This document shows, in pieces, positions 28,296-37,426 of a stretch of 64,000 bases of DNA (position 1 is its first letter; each line of letters begins with the position of its first letter). The notes under the pieces are model-generated. The model was not told the DNA's origin. It made no database searches and saw nothing but the letters and a program-made list of their open reading frames with translations. The position numbers and the translations under genes are program-made. Source of the stretch: Roseicella aerolata (GTDB lineage Bacteria; Pseudomonadota; Alphaproteobacteria; Acetobacterales; Acetobacteraceae); NCBI RefSeq assembly GCF_020523605.1, contig NZ_JAJAQI010000026.1, forward strand, positions 20,762-84,761, given 5' to 3'.

Positions 28296-28691
28296 ATGCG
28301 CCACAGCACGCCGCCGAGCCTCGACGACATCCTGGATATGGCGGAGGCCGCCTTCGCCGCCATCCCCGCCCCGCTGCGCGACCTGGTGCGCGGCACCGCC
28401 ATCACCGTCGAGGAGACGCCGGATGAGGAGACGCTGGCGGAGATGGGGATCGACAATCCCTGGGAGCTCACCGGCCTCTATCGCGGCGTGCCGCTGACCC
28501 AAAAGAGCGTGCTGGACGTGCCGCAGGGCCCGGACACCATCCTGCTCTTCCGCGAGCCCATCCTGCTGGAATGGATCGAGACCGGGGAGGATCTGTTCCG
28601 CCTGGTCCGCAACGTGCTGATCCACGAGATCGGCCATCATTTCGGCCTCTCCGATGCCGACATCGCCCGGCTGGAGGGCGAGGAGGAGTAG
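28296..28691 (+). CDS. minimal zinc metallopeptidase (zincin family)
   Basis: This 131-residue cytoplasmic protein has the zinc-binding [11 protein letters not shown] near its C-terminus. The upstream conserved region is [11 protein letters not shown] and [12 protein letters not shown]. It matches the small metallopeptidase family (acidic, DUF-type zincins) common in alphaproteobacteria and actinobacteria, whose substrates are unknown. ATG 28296 is the best start since the sequence before it is not protein-like. Confidence 0.88.
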   Translation: MRHSTPPSLDDILDMAEAAFAAIPAPLRDLVRGTAITVEETPDEETLAEMGIDNPWELTGLYRGVPLTQKSVLDVPQGPDTILLFREPILLEWIETGEDLFRLVRNVLIHEIGHHFGLSDADIARLEGEEE

Positions 28692-28693
28692 CC

Positions 28694-29527
28694 CTACTCC
28701 GCCGGGCCGATCGCCGCGGCCGGCACGGCGAGGCCCATCGCGACATCCCCCAGGACGGAGGAGGCGATGCCGGCGATGCCCCAGCGCCCGTCCGGCCCCC
28801 GCGCCAGCAGCGGCCCGCCACTCGCCCCATGCGTGCCGGCGCAATCATGCGCGAGCATGGGCTGCCCCGTGGCGCTGCGCACCAGGCCGAGCGCGCGGCA
28901 GCCGGTATCGGCCAGCACCACCTCCCGCCGGTCCTGCTGGTAGCCGCCGAGCATGAGCGGCGTCCGTGGCGCGGGCGGCTGGCGCAGCATGGGCAGGATG
29001 CGGTCCGGCCCGCCGATTGGTCGGTCGAGCGTCAGCACCGCCCAGTCGCTGCCGGGCGGGCCGGGCGGGTCGGGCCGGAAGCCCGGGCCGGTGCGGTAGG
29101 CGGTGACGCGGGCATGCGCCACCGCCGCGCCACGCTCATAGCCGAGCAGGACATGCACGCTGCCCGGCTGGACCATGGCGCGCGCCCGCCGGGCCACCAG
29201 GCAATGCGCCGCGGTCAGCATCAGGCGTGGGCCAATCAGGGCGCCGGTGCAGGTGCCGCCGATCTCCAGTTGCACCCGGCCGAGGGCGCGCCAGGGCGCC
29301 TCCGCCAGATCGACCGGCCGGCGCGGGTCCGCGGCGCCGATGCCGGGCAGCAGCGGGCGCGGCGCCTCCGCCGCGGCCGCAAGGGGCAGCAGCAGCGGGA
29401 GGGCAGCGAGCAGCCGGCGGATCAGGCGCCGTGCTCCCGCAAGCACGCGCGGCGCGCATCGTCGAAGGCCCGGTGCCGCCCCGGGCCGACAAGGGAACAT
29501 CCGGACCCGGCGGTACCCTCGCTGCAC
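28694..29527 (-). CDS. trypsin-like serine protease, secreted
   Basis: The chymotrypsin-fold triad is visible: His in LMLTAAHC, Asp in [10 protein letters not shown] and Ser in [12 protein letters not shown]. The N-terminus contains a hydrophobic export signal ([17 protein letters not shown]). The start is uncertain: GTG 29527, ATG 29500 and GTG 29446 are all possible, and the last gives the most compact signal peptide. It converges with the metallopeptidase gene, ending 3 bases from it. A periplasmic role is likely. Confidence 0.87.
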   Translation of the reverse strand: MQRGYRRVRMFPCRPGAAPGLRRCAPRVLAGARRLIRRLLAALPLLLPLAAAAEAPRPLLPGIGAADPRRPVDLAEAPWRALGRVQLEIGGTCTGALIGPRLMLTAAHCLVARRARAMVQPGSVHVLLGYERGAAVAHARVTAYRTGPGFRPDPPGPPGSDWAVLTLDRPIGGPDRILPMLRQPPAPRTPLMLGGYQQDRREVVLADTGCRALGLVRSATGQPMLAHDCAGTHGASGGPLLARGPDGRWGIAGIASSVLGDVAMGLAVPAAAIGPAE

Positions 29528-29902
29528 TGTCGCTGGCCACCCGGCCCGCGGGAGGTTGCAAGGCCGGGGTCGCAGGGAATGCCCATGCCGGTCAGGACGA
29601 AGGCGGTGCGACGGGCGGCCATGATCGTCCAGGTGAAGGGGGTTGGACGGTCCAGGCCCCGGTGCGCCTTGCGCGGCCCCAACCGCAGCGGCAGGCGTGC
29701 CGGCGCGAGGCGCTGACGGTTCCCGCCCCGCCTGCGCTCCCGCCGCACCTCAAGCCTCACAGATATTGATGACGTGGCCGTCATGAATTTCCACGTGAAC
29801 GCGCAAGTCATTGCGTAACAACCTGCCAAAAAGTTCTGGCTATGCAAGAAAAATACAGGCCCTACCGTTCCGGCATCGAACTTCGATCGCTGGAGAAACA
29901 CC
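29528..29902. promoter_or_regulatory. leader region with AT-richer promoter segment
   Basis: This 375-bp stretch holds no supported gene. Positions about 29757-29866 are clearly AT-richer than the surroundings. They contain an inverted repeat ATGACG-TGGC-CGTCAT (29769-29784) and a CACGTG core, consistent with a promoter and operator for the dioxygenase-like gene. The rest is plain GC-rich sequence. Confidence 0.4.
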
Positions 29903-30862
29903 ATGCTTCTCGGACAGGCCGCCACGGACCGGGAATGGGGGCGCGGACCGCGACTTGTCTCGCGGATCCCGCGCCTGCTGCACGACGTCCAATCGCATCC
30001 CGGTTGGCTGCCCTTCTTCGTTTTCGCCCGCTTCCTGCCGGCGCGCCGCCTGGTCGCGGCGGCGATGGCGCGGCGTGCCGCGTTGGCGGTGCCAGCGGTC
30101 GGCGCCTCGAAGGGCCTGCTGGAGGCGCCACCGGTGGCCTCGGCCGTGGCAGCGTTGCGGCAGGACGGCATCTGCCCGGACCTCCGCCTCTCCATGCCCT
30201 TCGTGGCTGCCGTCCGGCAATATGCCCATAGCCGCCCCTGCGAAGGCGGGCTCGACTGGTCCACGCGCTTCTGGCCCGAGGAGCGGGAGGAGGTCGAGCG
30301 GCGGACCGGCCAATCCCTCGTCGTCGGTCATTTCCGGGACAGCGAGCGCCATTGCCGGGAAATCGGCCGCCTGGCCGCCCATCCGTGGCTGCATGCGGTG
30401 GCCAGCGGCTATTTCGGCGCACCGGCCAGCGTTCTCGACGTGCGGCTGTGGTGGAGCTTCCCCAGCAGCACGCGCAGCCGGGCGGCGTTGAAGCTCGCCG
30501 GCCAGGACACCTTCCATTTCGACCTGACGGACTGGAAGCAGCTCAAATTCTTCTTCTACCTGACGGATGTCGGCCCGGACTCGGGGCCGCACCGCTTCGT
30601 GCGCGGCAGCCATGCGCGGCGGCCCCTGCTGCACCAGCTCAGCCCCTTCAGCTCGAAGACGGATGCCGAGATCCTCTCCGCCTACGGGCCGGAGGCGATC
30701 CAGACGCTGACCGGCCCCGCCGGCTTCGGCTTCGGGGAAGACCCGTTCGGCTTCCATACCGGCGCCCTGGTGCGCGAGGGCCGGCGGCTCTGCCTGGAAG
30801 TCTCCTTCGGGATCACCGGCATGCTGCGCCGCCGCGACTACGGGGGGCCCACACCACCGTGA
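29903..30862 (+). CDS. phytanoyl-CoA dioxygenase-like Fe(II)/2-oxoglutarate enzyme
   Basis: The 319-residue protein shows the facial-triad pattern: HFD in DTFHFDLTDWKQLKFFFYLTD (cited in part as TFHFDLTDWK), distal His in GFHTGALV and a following Arg likely to bind 2-oxoglutarate. GPHRFVRGSH is typical of the PhyH superfamily. GGAG is 8 bases before ATG 29903. Substrate is unknown; PhyH-like proteins of this kind also occur in polysaccharide and natural-product loci. It stands alone, with an AT-richer leader and a terminator behind it. Confidence 0.72.
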   Translation: MLLGQAATDREWGRGPRLVSRIPRLLHDVQSHPGWLPFFVFARFLPARRLVAAAMARRAALAVPAVGASKGLLEAPPVASAVAALRQDGICPDLRLSMPFVAAVRQYAHSRPCEGGLDWSTRFWPEEREEVERRTGQSLVVGHFRDSERHCREIGRLAAHPWLHAVASGYFGAPASVLDVRLWWSFPSSTRSRAALKLAGQDTFHFDLTDWKQLKFFFYLTDVGPDSGPHRFVRGSHARRPLLHQLSPFSSKTDAEILSAYGPEAIQTLTGPAGFGFGEDPFGFHTGALVREGRRLCLEVSFGITGMLRRRDYGGPTPP

Positions 30863-30900
30863 CCATGGCTGACGTCCTGATGGACGCGCGGGACTTCCCG

Positions 30901-30924
30901 GGGGCGCCGGCAACCGGGCGCCCC
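30901..30924 (+). terminator. candidate terminator after the dioxygenase-like gene
   Basis: A perfect 8-bp stem (GGGGCGCC and GGCGCCCC) with an 8-base loop lies 38 bp after the stop. No T-run follows. Confidence 0.4.
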
Positions 30925-31128
30925 GCCCGAGACGAACGCCGTTGCTGGCGCCCCATCAACGGCCCCCTCATCGCCGGGCGGTTTGCCCCGCAAGCCCTGG
31001 CTTCGCCGCCCTTGCGGCAGCGCCTGTCCGGGCGCCCGGCATGACTGGGAAATTCACGCCGCTGGCAGGAAAGCAGATGGCGGGCCCGGATGGGCGCCGG
31101 CCGTGCCGCACACGGCCGGCGCCGCCCG

Positions 31129-31596
31129 TCAGTGCCGGTGCCCGCCCGGGCCGCGTGCCCCGGCGGCCTCGACCACCAAGTCCACCCGCACCTCCCCCGC
31201 CCGCGCGAAGCGCAGGGTGAGCGGCACCGTCTCGCCCTGCCGCAGCGGCTGGTTGAGGCCGATCAGCATCAGATGCAGCCCGCCGGGCTGCAGCGTCACG
31301 ATCTGGCCGGGCGGGATGTCGATCCCCTCGACCGGGCGCATCCGCATCACCTCGCCGTCCCGGATATGGGTGTGCAGCTCCGTCACCCGCGCGACCGGGC
31401 TGCTGGCCGCGACCAGCCGGTCGCCGGCCGCGCCGCGATTGCTGATGGCGAGGAAGCCGGCGCCCGTGCCGCCCTGGCCGGCGGCGCGGGTCCAGGGCCG
31501 GGCGATGGCGAGGTCGCCCGCCCCGGCCGGCGCATGCTGCGCGGCGGCGGGGAAGGCGAGCAGGAGGGGCGAGGCGAGGAACAGGCGACGATGCAT
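31129..31596 (-). CDS. PCu(A)C-type periplasmic copper chaperone
   Basis: The 155-residue protein has a signal peptide ending near AAAQ and a copper-binding PCu(A)C domain: ELHTHIRDGEVMRMRPVEG followed by GGLHLMLIGL, giving the His/Met ligands. These chaperones deliver Cu(I) to cytochrome oxidase. ATG 31596 is preferred; a TTG at 31611 overlapping the upstream stop is an alternative. It is last in a three-gene copper-type set and 4 kb from the cbb3 oxidase genes. Confidence 0.9.
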   Translation of the reverse strand: MHRRLFLASPLLLAFPAAAQHAPAGAGDLAIARPWTRAAGQGGTGAGFLAISNRGAAGDRLVAASSPVARVTELHTHIRDGEVMRMRPVEGIDIPPGQIVTLQPGGLHLMLIGLNQPLRQGETVPLTLRFARAGEVRVDLVVEAAGARGPGGHRH

Positions 31597-31607
31597 GGCG
31601 GGGGCCC

Positions 31608-32120
31608 TCAACGGGGGGTCAGGCGCAGCGTGGGCGCCGGGCGGGCGAGGTCACGGGCGGTCTGGCCGGCAGCGGGGCGCTCGACCCAGGCCTCCGACCG
31701 GCCACCCTCGCAGCTCTGGAGGATGGGCAGGAAGAGGGTTCCGCCCGGCTCGTTCGGCGCCTGCAGCATCAGGATGAACTCCTCATACTGCTCATTCGGC
31801 AGCGGCCCGCCTTCCCAGGTGATGCGGGCAACCTCCTCCTCCAGCTCCCGCCCATGTGGGCCGCGGACGGCCTGGGCCAGGCGGCGGCGCTCGATGGTCA
31901 GGCGCCAGCCGGGCTTGGGGCTGGGCTTCGCCGAATAGACGCCCTCCGGCAATTCCACCGCGATGCGGGTGGTGGCGGCGCCGGCGCAGCCATGCGGCAC
32001 GCGCAGCGCGGCGCGCACATGGCTGCCGGCCGGGGCGGCCGGGGGATCCAGGGTGACATGGGCGGCGGCAGGCAGGGCGCAGAGCGCGCCCGCGGCCGCC
32101 AGGGCCAAGGCGATACGCAT
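31608..32120 (-). CDS. YcnI-like DUF1775 copper-related protein
   Basis: The 170-residue protein has a signal peptide ending ALPAAA, so the mature protein starts with His in AHVTLDPPAAPAGS. In the YcnI family this N-terminal histidine joins a copper-binding site. VRAALRVPHGCAGAATTRIAVELPEGV (key VPHGC) is the family block. It lacks the C-terminal membrane anchor seen in some homologues. It sits directly upstream of the PCu(A)C gene, a common pairing. Confidence 0.9.
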   Translation of the reverse strand: MRIALALAAAGALCALPAAAHVTLDPPAAPAGSHVRAALRVPHGCAGAATTRIAVELPEGVYSAKPSPKPGWRLTIERRRLAQAVRGPHGRELEEEVARITWEGGPLPNEQYEEFILMLQAPNEPGGTLFLPILQSCEGGRSEAWVERPAAGQTARDLARPAPTLRLTPR

Positions 32121-32153
32121 GAAACTCTCCTGAGGGTTCGTGGCGGGGAACGC

Positions 32154-32495
32154 TCAGGCGGCGGGCGGTGCGCGGGCCTGTTCCGGCGGCAGCGCAGGCG
32201 GGGCGGGGTGGCGGGCGGCCTTGGCCAGCCGGGCCTGGCCGGGCGCGAAGGGCGCGCGCAGCAGCACGGGCGGCGCCGGCAGGGCGGGCGGCGCGGCCAG
32301 GCAGGCCTCGCAATGGGCATGGGCTGGCAGGTCGGGCGCCAGCGGGTCCGGCACCTGCCGCACCCCGCCATCGGCCGAACAAACCGGCATGGTGGCGGCC
32401 GGTGCCGCCTGCCAGGCGCCGAAGGGCGCGAGCAGCAGCGCGAGCGCGAGCAGCGCCCGCGCCGCCAAGCCGGCCGCGCCGGGGCTGCGGCCCAT
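32154..32495 (-). CDS. DUF2946-like small membrane/exported protein
   Basis: The 113-residue protein has one N-terminal hydrophobic stretch (ALLALALLLAPFGAW) and later CSADGG and HCEACLAAPP, the cysteine arrangement of DUF2946 proteins found near copper genes. Its start is uncertain: ATG 32495 is used, while GTG codons shortly upstream would lengthen it slightly. It lies 33 bp before the YcnI-like gene on the same strand. Confidence 0.7.
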   Translation of the reverse strand: MGRSPGAAGLAARALLALALLLAPFGAWQAAPAATMPVCSADGGVRQVPDPLAPDLPAHAHCEACLAAPPALPAPPVLLRAPFAPGQARLAKAARHPAPPALPPEQARAPPAA

Positions 32496-32535
32496 CGGGG
32501 CGCGCGTCCCCGAAGCCACCACCCGGCGGAGCGCC

Positions 32536-33072
32536 TCAGGCCAGCTCGTATTCCACCTCCGGCACATAGACCGCCGCATCCTTGCCGAGGCGGGAGGAAT
32601 AGAGGGTGAAATGCTCCACCGCCACCGGCGGCAGGCGGAAGAGATTGTGCGCCTGGACGAAGCCGATGAGCTTCTCGGGCGGCGCCCGGTCGGTGCGCGC
32701 GAGGGTCACATGCGGGGCGAAGCGCTTGCGCTCCGGCTCCAGCCCGATCCGCTGCAGCGCCGTCTCCACCTTGCTCTGCAGGAAGCTCAGGCCCTCGGTC
32801 TTCTCGACCCCGACCCAGAGGGCGCTGATCCGCCCGCCCCGTTCGAAGGTGCCGACGCCGCGGAGCGAGAGCTCGAAGCTCGGCGCGCGGATATTGGCCA
32901 GGGCCTCATCCACCTCCTGCGCCTTCCAGCCCTCCACCTCCCCAATGAAGCGCAGCGTCAGGTGGTAATTCTCGGGCGGCACCCATCTGGCGCCCGGGAT
33001 GCCCCCGGAGAGCATGGCGAGCTGCGCCTTGATGGCGGCCGGCAGGGCAAGCGCGACGAAGAGGCGGATCAT
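32536..33072 (-). CDS. thpR: RNA 2',3'-cyclic phosphodiesterase
   Basis: The 178-residue 2H phosphoesterase has both HxTx motifs: YHLTLRFIGE and PHVTLARTDR. It begins MIRLFVALALPAAIK. The LigT/ThpR family opens 2',3'-cyclic phosphates on RNA ends. It is 21 bp downstream of the arylesterase gene and probably co-transcribed with it. Confidence 0.93.
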   Translation of the reverse strand: MIRLFVALALPAAIKAQLAMLSGGIPGARWVPPENYHLTLRFIGEVEGWKAQEVDEALANIRAPSFELSLRGVGTFERGGRISALWVGVEKTEGLSFLQSKVETALQRIGLEPERKRFAPHVTLARTDRAPPEKLIGFVQAHNLFRLPPVAVEHFTLYSSRLGKDAAVYVPEVEYELA

Positions 33073-33093
33073 CGGTCTGTCTCCTCATCTGGG

Positions 33094-33804
33094 TCAGCCG
33101 GCGGAGGGGCGCGGCACCTGCTCCAGCAGCGCCTCGACCGCGGGCAGGATGCGGCGGACCATCTCCGCCACACCCTTTTCATTCGGATGGATGCCGTCCG
33201 GCTGGTTCAGCGCGGCATCGCCCGCCACCCCTTCCAGGAAGAAGGGGAGGAAGACGACCCCCGGCCGCGCCCGGGCCAGATCCTCGAAGACCGCGGCGAA
33301 TTCCCGGCCGTAATCGGCGCCCAGATTGGGCGGCGCCAGCATGCCGGCCAGCAGGGTCGGGATCCCGCGGGCCGCCAGCCGGTCCAGGATGCCGGCAAGG
33401 CTCGCCCGGCTCTGCGCCGGCGGCAGGCCGCGCAGCCCGTCATTGCCGCCGAGCGCCACGATCGCCGCCTGCGGGTTGTCGGCCAGCGCCCAGTCCAGCC
33501 GCGCGAGGCCGCCCGCCGTGGTGTCGCCGGAGACGCCGGCATTGATCACCCGCACCTCGCGCCCGCGCGCGGCCAGCGCCCGCTGCAATTGCGGCACGAA
33601 GCCCTGGTCCTGCGGCAGGCCATAGCCCGCGGTCAGGCTGTCCCCAAGGGCGAGCAGCCGGACGGGCGCCGTGCTGGTCCCCTGGGCCCGGGCCGGCCGC
33701 AACACTCCGAAACCATAAAGCGGCGCGAGCAGCGCTGTACCGATCGCGGTGCGACGGCCATATCCAGCGGCACCACGGAAATTCCTCGGCGCCATGGATG
33801 CCAT
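33094..33804 (-). CDS. arylesterase / lysophospholipase-like SGNH hydrolase (TesA type)
   Basis: The 236-residue exported hydrolase has SGNH block I (LALGDSLTAGYGL), block III (ALGGNDGLRG) and block V (PDGIHPNEKG) with the catalytic Ser, Gly, Asn, His and Asp. An RR-containing signal (YGRRTAIGTALLAPLYG) ends near ARAQ. ATG 33804 has GGGAGTGG 7 bases before it. The start overlaps the start of the divergent ABC ATPase by 11 bp. The tesA-ybbA divergent arrangement is known from Escherichia coli. Confidence 0.92.
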   Translation of the reverse strand: MASMAPRNFRGAAGYGRRTAIGTALLAPLYGFGVLRPARAQGTSTAPVRLLALGDSLTAGYGLPQDQGFVPQLQRALAARGREVRVINAGVSGDTTAGGLARLDWALADNPQAAIVALGGNDGLRGLPPAQSRASLAGILDRLAARGIPTLLAGMLAPPNLGADYGREFAAVFEDLARARPGVVFLPFFLEGVAGDAALNQPDGIHPNEKGVAEMVRRILPAVEALLEQVPRPSAG

Positions 33805-34522
33805 CGCAAGCCACTCCCGATCCCTGACCGAAGACAACGAAGCCGATACGCTCATCGCCGCCAGGGACCTCCGGTTCAGGGTGGCGGGGGCGGCCGGCGA
33901 GGTCAACATTCTCCGCGGCGTGGACCTGACCATCCGCCGCGGCGAGGCGGTGGGGCTGGTCGGCCCCTCCGGCTCCGGCAAGACCTCCCTCCTCATGCTG
34001 CTGGCGGGGCTGGAGCGGCCAACGGGCGGCGTGCTGCGCGTCGCCGGGCAGGACCTGGCCGTGATGGACGAGGACGCGCTGGCGCGCTTCCGGCGAGAGA
34101 CCGTCGGCATCGTCTTCCAGGCCTTCCACCTGGTACCGACCATGACGGCGCTCGAGAATGTCGCCGTGCCGCTGGAATTCGCAGGAAGGCGGGACGCTTT
34201 CGAACGCGCGGCGGCGGCGCTGGAGGCGGTCGGGCTCGGCCACCGCATCGGCCATTATCCCGGCCAGCTCTCGGGCGGTGAGCAGCAGCGGGTGGCCCTC
34301 GCCCGCGCCACCGTCGCGGAGCCGCCGCTGCTGCTGGCGGACGAGCCGACCGGCAACCTGGACCGCGGCACCGGCCAGGCGGTGATGGACCTGCTCTTCG
34401 GGCTGCGGGCGCGACTCGGCACCACGCTGCTGCTGATCACCCATGACGAGCACCTGGCCGAGCGCTGCGGCCGCGTGGTGCGGATGGAGGACGGCCGCGT
34501 GGTGGAGGGCATGGCAGGCTGA
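33794..34522 (+). CDS. ABC transporter ATP-binding protein (LolD/YbbA type)
   Basis: The 242-residue ATPase has Walker A GPSGSGKTS, signature LSGGEQQRVALARA, Walker B LLLADEPTGNLD and H-loop ITHDEH. GNLD after Walker B is typical of the MacB/LolD/YbbA group that works on lipids or envelope substrates. ATG 33794 is assumed; a GTG at 33749 would add 15 residues. The permease (YbbP type) usually following is absent here. Confidence 0.9.
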   Translation: MDAIASHSRSLTEDNEADTLIAARDLRFRVAGAAGEVNILRGVDLTIRRGEAVGLVGPSGSGKTSLLMLLAGLERPTGGVLRVAGQDLAVMDEDALARFRRETVGIVFQAFHLVPTMTALENVAVPLEFAGRRDAFERAAAALEAVGLGHRIGHYPGQLSGGEQQRVALARATVAEPPLLLADEPTGNLDRGTGQAVMDLLFGLRARLGTTLLLITHDEHLAERCGRVVRMEDGRVVEGMAG

Positions 34523-34577
34523 ACGGGCGCACCGGCCTCGCGTTGGCCCCGGCAGGATGTTCTCGGGGGATCTGCCG

Positions 34578-34736
34578 ATGCGTGCCGTGTTGCTCCTGTT
34601 CGCCTGCCTCGTCCTGTCGGGCTGCGGGCTGGTCGCCCTGCCCTTCCGGGTGACCGGCGATGTCATCCAGGTGGTGCCGGTGATCGGCAAGCCGATCGGC
34701 GCGCCGATCCATGCGGTGGGCGATGCGATCGATTGA
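34578..34736 (+). CDS. small putative lipoprotein (DUF6726-like)
   Basis: The 52-residue protein has signal MRAVLLLFACLVLSGC with lipobox LSGC, leaving a mature peptide of about 37 residues rich in Val, Pro and Gly (VIGKPIGAPIHAVGDAID). GGGGGA precedes ATG 34578. Related short lipoproteins are common in alphaproteobacteria; function is unknown. Confidence 0.75.
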   Translation: MRAVLLLFACLVLSGCGLVALPFRVTGDVIQVVPVIGKPIGAPIHAVGDAID

Positions 34737-34758
34737 GCGGAGCGCCGTTCCGCCCGGA

Positions 34759-34777
34759 CGCCCCGGTATCCGGGGCG
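34759..34777. terminator. bidirectional terminator between converging genes
   Basis: A perfect 8-bp stem, CGCCCCGG and CCGGGGCG, with a 3-base loop lies midway between the lipoprotein gene and the converging DUF2189 gene. Confidence 0.55.
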
Positions 34778-34796
34778 GCCCGCGTTCCCCGGCCCT

Positions 34797-35663
34797 TCAG
34801 CCGGGGGGCGCCGCGGCGCCCCCGCTCTCCTCCACCGGCCCGACCAGATCGACATAGGCATGCCAAGTGGCATGCCCGATCACCGGCACCACCAGCACCA
34901 GGCCGAGCAGCGCCGCGCCGAGCCCGATCAGCGTCAGCACCGCGATCACCACCGCCCAGAGCGCCATGGTGAAGGGGCTGGCGAGGCAGGCGCGCAGGCT
35001 GGTCATGGCCGCCGTCATCGCATCCACCGGCCGGTCCACCAGCATCGGCAGGCTGACGGCGCTGAGGGCGAAGACCAGCGTGGCAAGCAGGGCGCCGATG
35101 CCGAAGGAGGTGACGACGAAGGCGTAATCCGCCAGCGCCACCGCCAGGAAGGCATCCAGCGGCGGCAGGTCGAGGCCGAAGAAGAGGAACCAGATCATGG
35201 TGGCGACGCGCAGCCAGCCATAGAAGAACATCATCAGCAGCGCGGCCATCAGGCCGATGCCCCAGCGGTTGCGGGTGAAGCCGGCGATGAACGCGCCGCC
35301 CCCTGCCTGCTCCCCGCGCGCATGGCGCCGGCTCGTTTCATAGAGCGGCACGGCCAGCAGCGGCGCCGCCAGCATGAAGCCGGTGAAGAGCGGCAGGATC
35401 AGCACCGCGCTCTCGACGCTCCACATGGCGGCGATCATCGCCCAGCCGACCACGGTGCAGGCCAGCCCGATGGCCAGCCCGACGCCCGGGCTGCGGCGGA
35501 AATCCTGCCAGCCATCCGCCATCCACTGCGCCACCGCCTCGGGCGGGGCACGCCGCACCGGGATGCCGGCGGCGACCAGCTCGCCGGTCGCGCTGACCGG
35601 ATCGACCGCGGCGCCGACCGGCAGGTCCTCGAAACGGCCGGGCGCGGGGATGCGGTCGCTCAT
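34797..35663 (-). CDS. DUF2189-family integral membrane protein
   Basis: The 288-residue protein has about 60 cytoplasmic residues and then six or so membrane spans. Family-typical segments are WMADGWQDFRRSPGVGLAIG and the late LVVPVIGHATWHAYVDLV. Its function is unknown; it is often near cytochrome oxidase genes, as here. It overlaps the small upstream gene by ATGA (35660-35663). Confidence 0.87.
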   Translation of the reverse strand: MSDRIPAPGRFEDLPVGAAVDPVSATGELVAAGIPVRRAPPEAVAQWMADGWQDFRRSPGVGLAIGLACTVVGWAMIAAMWSVESAVLILPLFTGFMLAAPLLAVPLYETSRRHARGEQAGGGAFIAGFTRNRWGIGLMAALLMMFFYGWLRVATMIWFLFFGLDLPPLDAFLAVALADYAFVVTSFGIGALLATLVFALSAVSLPMLVDRPVDAMTAAMTSLRACLASPFTMALWAVVIAVLTLIGLGAALLGLVLVVPVIGHATWHAYVDLVGPVEESGGAAAPPG

Positions 35664-35872
35664 GGCAGCGCCCTCCCCAGCAGGCGGAAGCCGAGCAGCA
35701 CGCCGAAGGCGGCGAAGAGCAGGCCGCTCGCGGCCATGTAGTCGTCGCCGGCGCGGGCCGAGAGCACGAGGCCGCCGACGACCAGCAATCCCGCGAGGAT
35801 GTACCAGCCGAACAGGCCGGGCCCGTGTCCCTCGGCGCCGCGCCGCGCCGCTGACGATTCTTCGCTGGCCAT
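35660..35872 (-). CDS. small two-span membrane protein (70 aa)
   Basis: The protein has two hydrophobic spans ([20 protein letters not shown] and [20 protein letters not shown]) after a charged N-terminus. It is co-translated with the DUF2189 gene. Its start is 87 bp from the divergent ccoN start, suggesting a link to the cbb3 oxidase, but no family with known function is recognised. Confidence 0.72.
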   Translation of the reverse strand: MASEESSAARRGAEGHGPGLFGWYILAGLLVVGGLVLSARAGDDYMAASGLLFAAFGVLLGFRLLGRALP

Positions 35873-35959
35873 GAACCGTTCCCCAGTTCCGCCGTTCCGG
35901 CAGAAAGGCGCGGCAGCCGCAGGGTTGCGTCACAGACCGGCGAGCGAGGGGGAGGAACC

Positions 35960-37420
35960 ATGAGCGCGACGGTGGCGGCGGCCGAGCCGCCGGTGGAAAC
36001 CGAGGTGCCGCCCGACTATGACGACCATGTCGTCCGGCTCTTCATCCTCGCCTCGGTCTTCTGGGCGCTGGTCGGGATGGGCATGGGCGTCTTCATCGCC
36101 GCCCAGATGGTCTGGCCCGGGCTGAACTTCGAGCCATGGGGCAGCTTCGGCCGGCTTCGCCCCGTCCATACCAGCGGTGTCGTCTTCGCCTTCGGCGGCA
36201 ATGCCGTGATCGGCACCAGCCTCTATTGCGTGCAGCGCACCTGCCGCGCCCGCCTGCCCGGGCGCTTCGCCGCCGAATTCGTCTTCTGGGGCTACCAGCT
36301 CTTCATCGTGCTCGCCGCGCTCGGCTACGTCATGGGCGTGACGCAGAGCCGGGAATATGCGGAGCCGGAATGGCTGACCGATCTCTGGCTCGCGGTGGTC
36401 TGGCTCACCTATCTCGGCCTCTTCGTCGGCACGCTGCTGAAGCGGCGGGAAGCGCATATCTATGTGGCGAATTGGTACTATCTGGCCTTCATCGTCGCGG
36501 TCACCGTGCTGCATGTGGTGAACAACCTGGCGGTGCCGCTGGCCTGGAACGAGAGCAACAGCGTCTCCCTCTTCGCGGGCGTGCAGGATGCGATGACGCA
36601 GTGGTGGTACGGCCACAACGCGGTCGGCTTCTTCCTGACAGCCGGCTTCCTCGGCGTGATGTACTACTACCTGCCGAAGCAGGCGGATGCGCCGATCTGG
36701 TCCTACCGGCTCTCCATCATCTCCTTCTGGTCCCTGGTCTTCATGTATATGTGGGCCGGGCCGCACCACCTGCACTACACCTCGCTGCCGGACTGGGTGC
36801 AGACGCTGGGCATGACCTTCACCATCATGCTCTGGATGCCCTCCTGGGCTTCGGCGCTGAACGGCTTCATGACCGCCTCCGGCCGCTGGGACCGGCTGCG
36901 CACCGACCCGGTGCTGCGCTTCATGATCCTCGCCGTGGTGTTCTATGCGGTGGCCACCTTCGAGGGGCCCTTCATGGGCGTGCGCACGGTGAACGGCCTG
37001 TCGCACTACACCGAATGGACCATCAGCCATGTCCATTCCGGCGCGCTGGGCTGGAACGGCTTCATCGTCTTCGGCGCCATCTACTACCTGGTGCCGCGCA
37101 TCTGGGGCCGCCCCGGCATGTATTCCCGCGCCGCGCTGGAATGGCATTTCTGGCTCGGCCTCGCCGGCATCATGCTCTACGTCACGGCGATGTGGGGCGC
37201 GGGCGTCATGCAGGGCCTGATGTGGCGCGCCTATACCTCGCTCGGCTTCCTGCAATACTCCTTCCTCGACAGCGTCATCGCGGCGAAGCCCTATTACGCC
37301 ATGCGGCTGCTGGGCGGCGTGCTCTACCTCGCGGGCGCCGTGGTCATGGCCTGGAATGTCTGGCGGACGGTGCAGGAGCCGCGCGCGGCCACCGCCCCGG
37401 CCGCGGTTCCGGCGGAGTAG
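35960..37420 (+). CDS. ccoN: cbb3-type cytochrome c oxidase subunit I
   Basis: The 486-residue catalytic subunit has about 12 spans and binds heme b, heme b3 and CuB. Family blocks include [45 protein letters not shown] (key [11 protein letters not shown]) and [26 protein letters not shown] precedes ATG 35960. This oxidase reduces oxygen at low tension. No FNR-type box was seen in the short upstream region. Confidence 0.97.
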   Translation: MSATVAAAEPPVETEVPPDYDDHVVRLFILASVFWALVGMGMGVFIAAQMVWPGLNFEPWGSFGRLRPVHTSGVVFAFGGNAVIGTSLYCVQRTCRARLPGRFAAEFVFWGYQLFIVLAALGYVMGVTQSREYAEPEWLTDLWLAVVWLTYLGLFVGTLLKRREAHIYVANWYYLAFIVAVTVLHVVNNLAVPLAWNESNSVSLFAGVQDAMTQWWYGHNAVGFFLTAGFLGVMYYYLPKQADAPIWSYRLSIISFWSLVFMYMWAGPHHLHYTSLPDWVQTLGMTFTIMLWMPSWASALNGFMTASGRWDRLRTDPVLRFMILAVVFYAVATFEGPFMGVRTVNGLSHYTEWTISHVHSGALGWNGFIVFGAIYYLVPRIWGRPGMYSRAALEWHFWLGLAGIMLYVTAMWGAGVMQGLMWRAYTSLGFLQYSFLDSVIAAKPYYAMRLLGGVLYLAGAVVMAWNVWRTVQEPRAATAPAAVPAE

Positions 37421-37426
37421 CGCGCC

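Noticed and set aside
35873..35959. FNR/FixK box upstream of ccoN
   Set aside because: I looked for TTGAT-N4-ATCAA and found no acceptable match in the 87 bp before the start.
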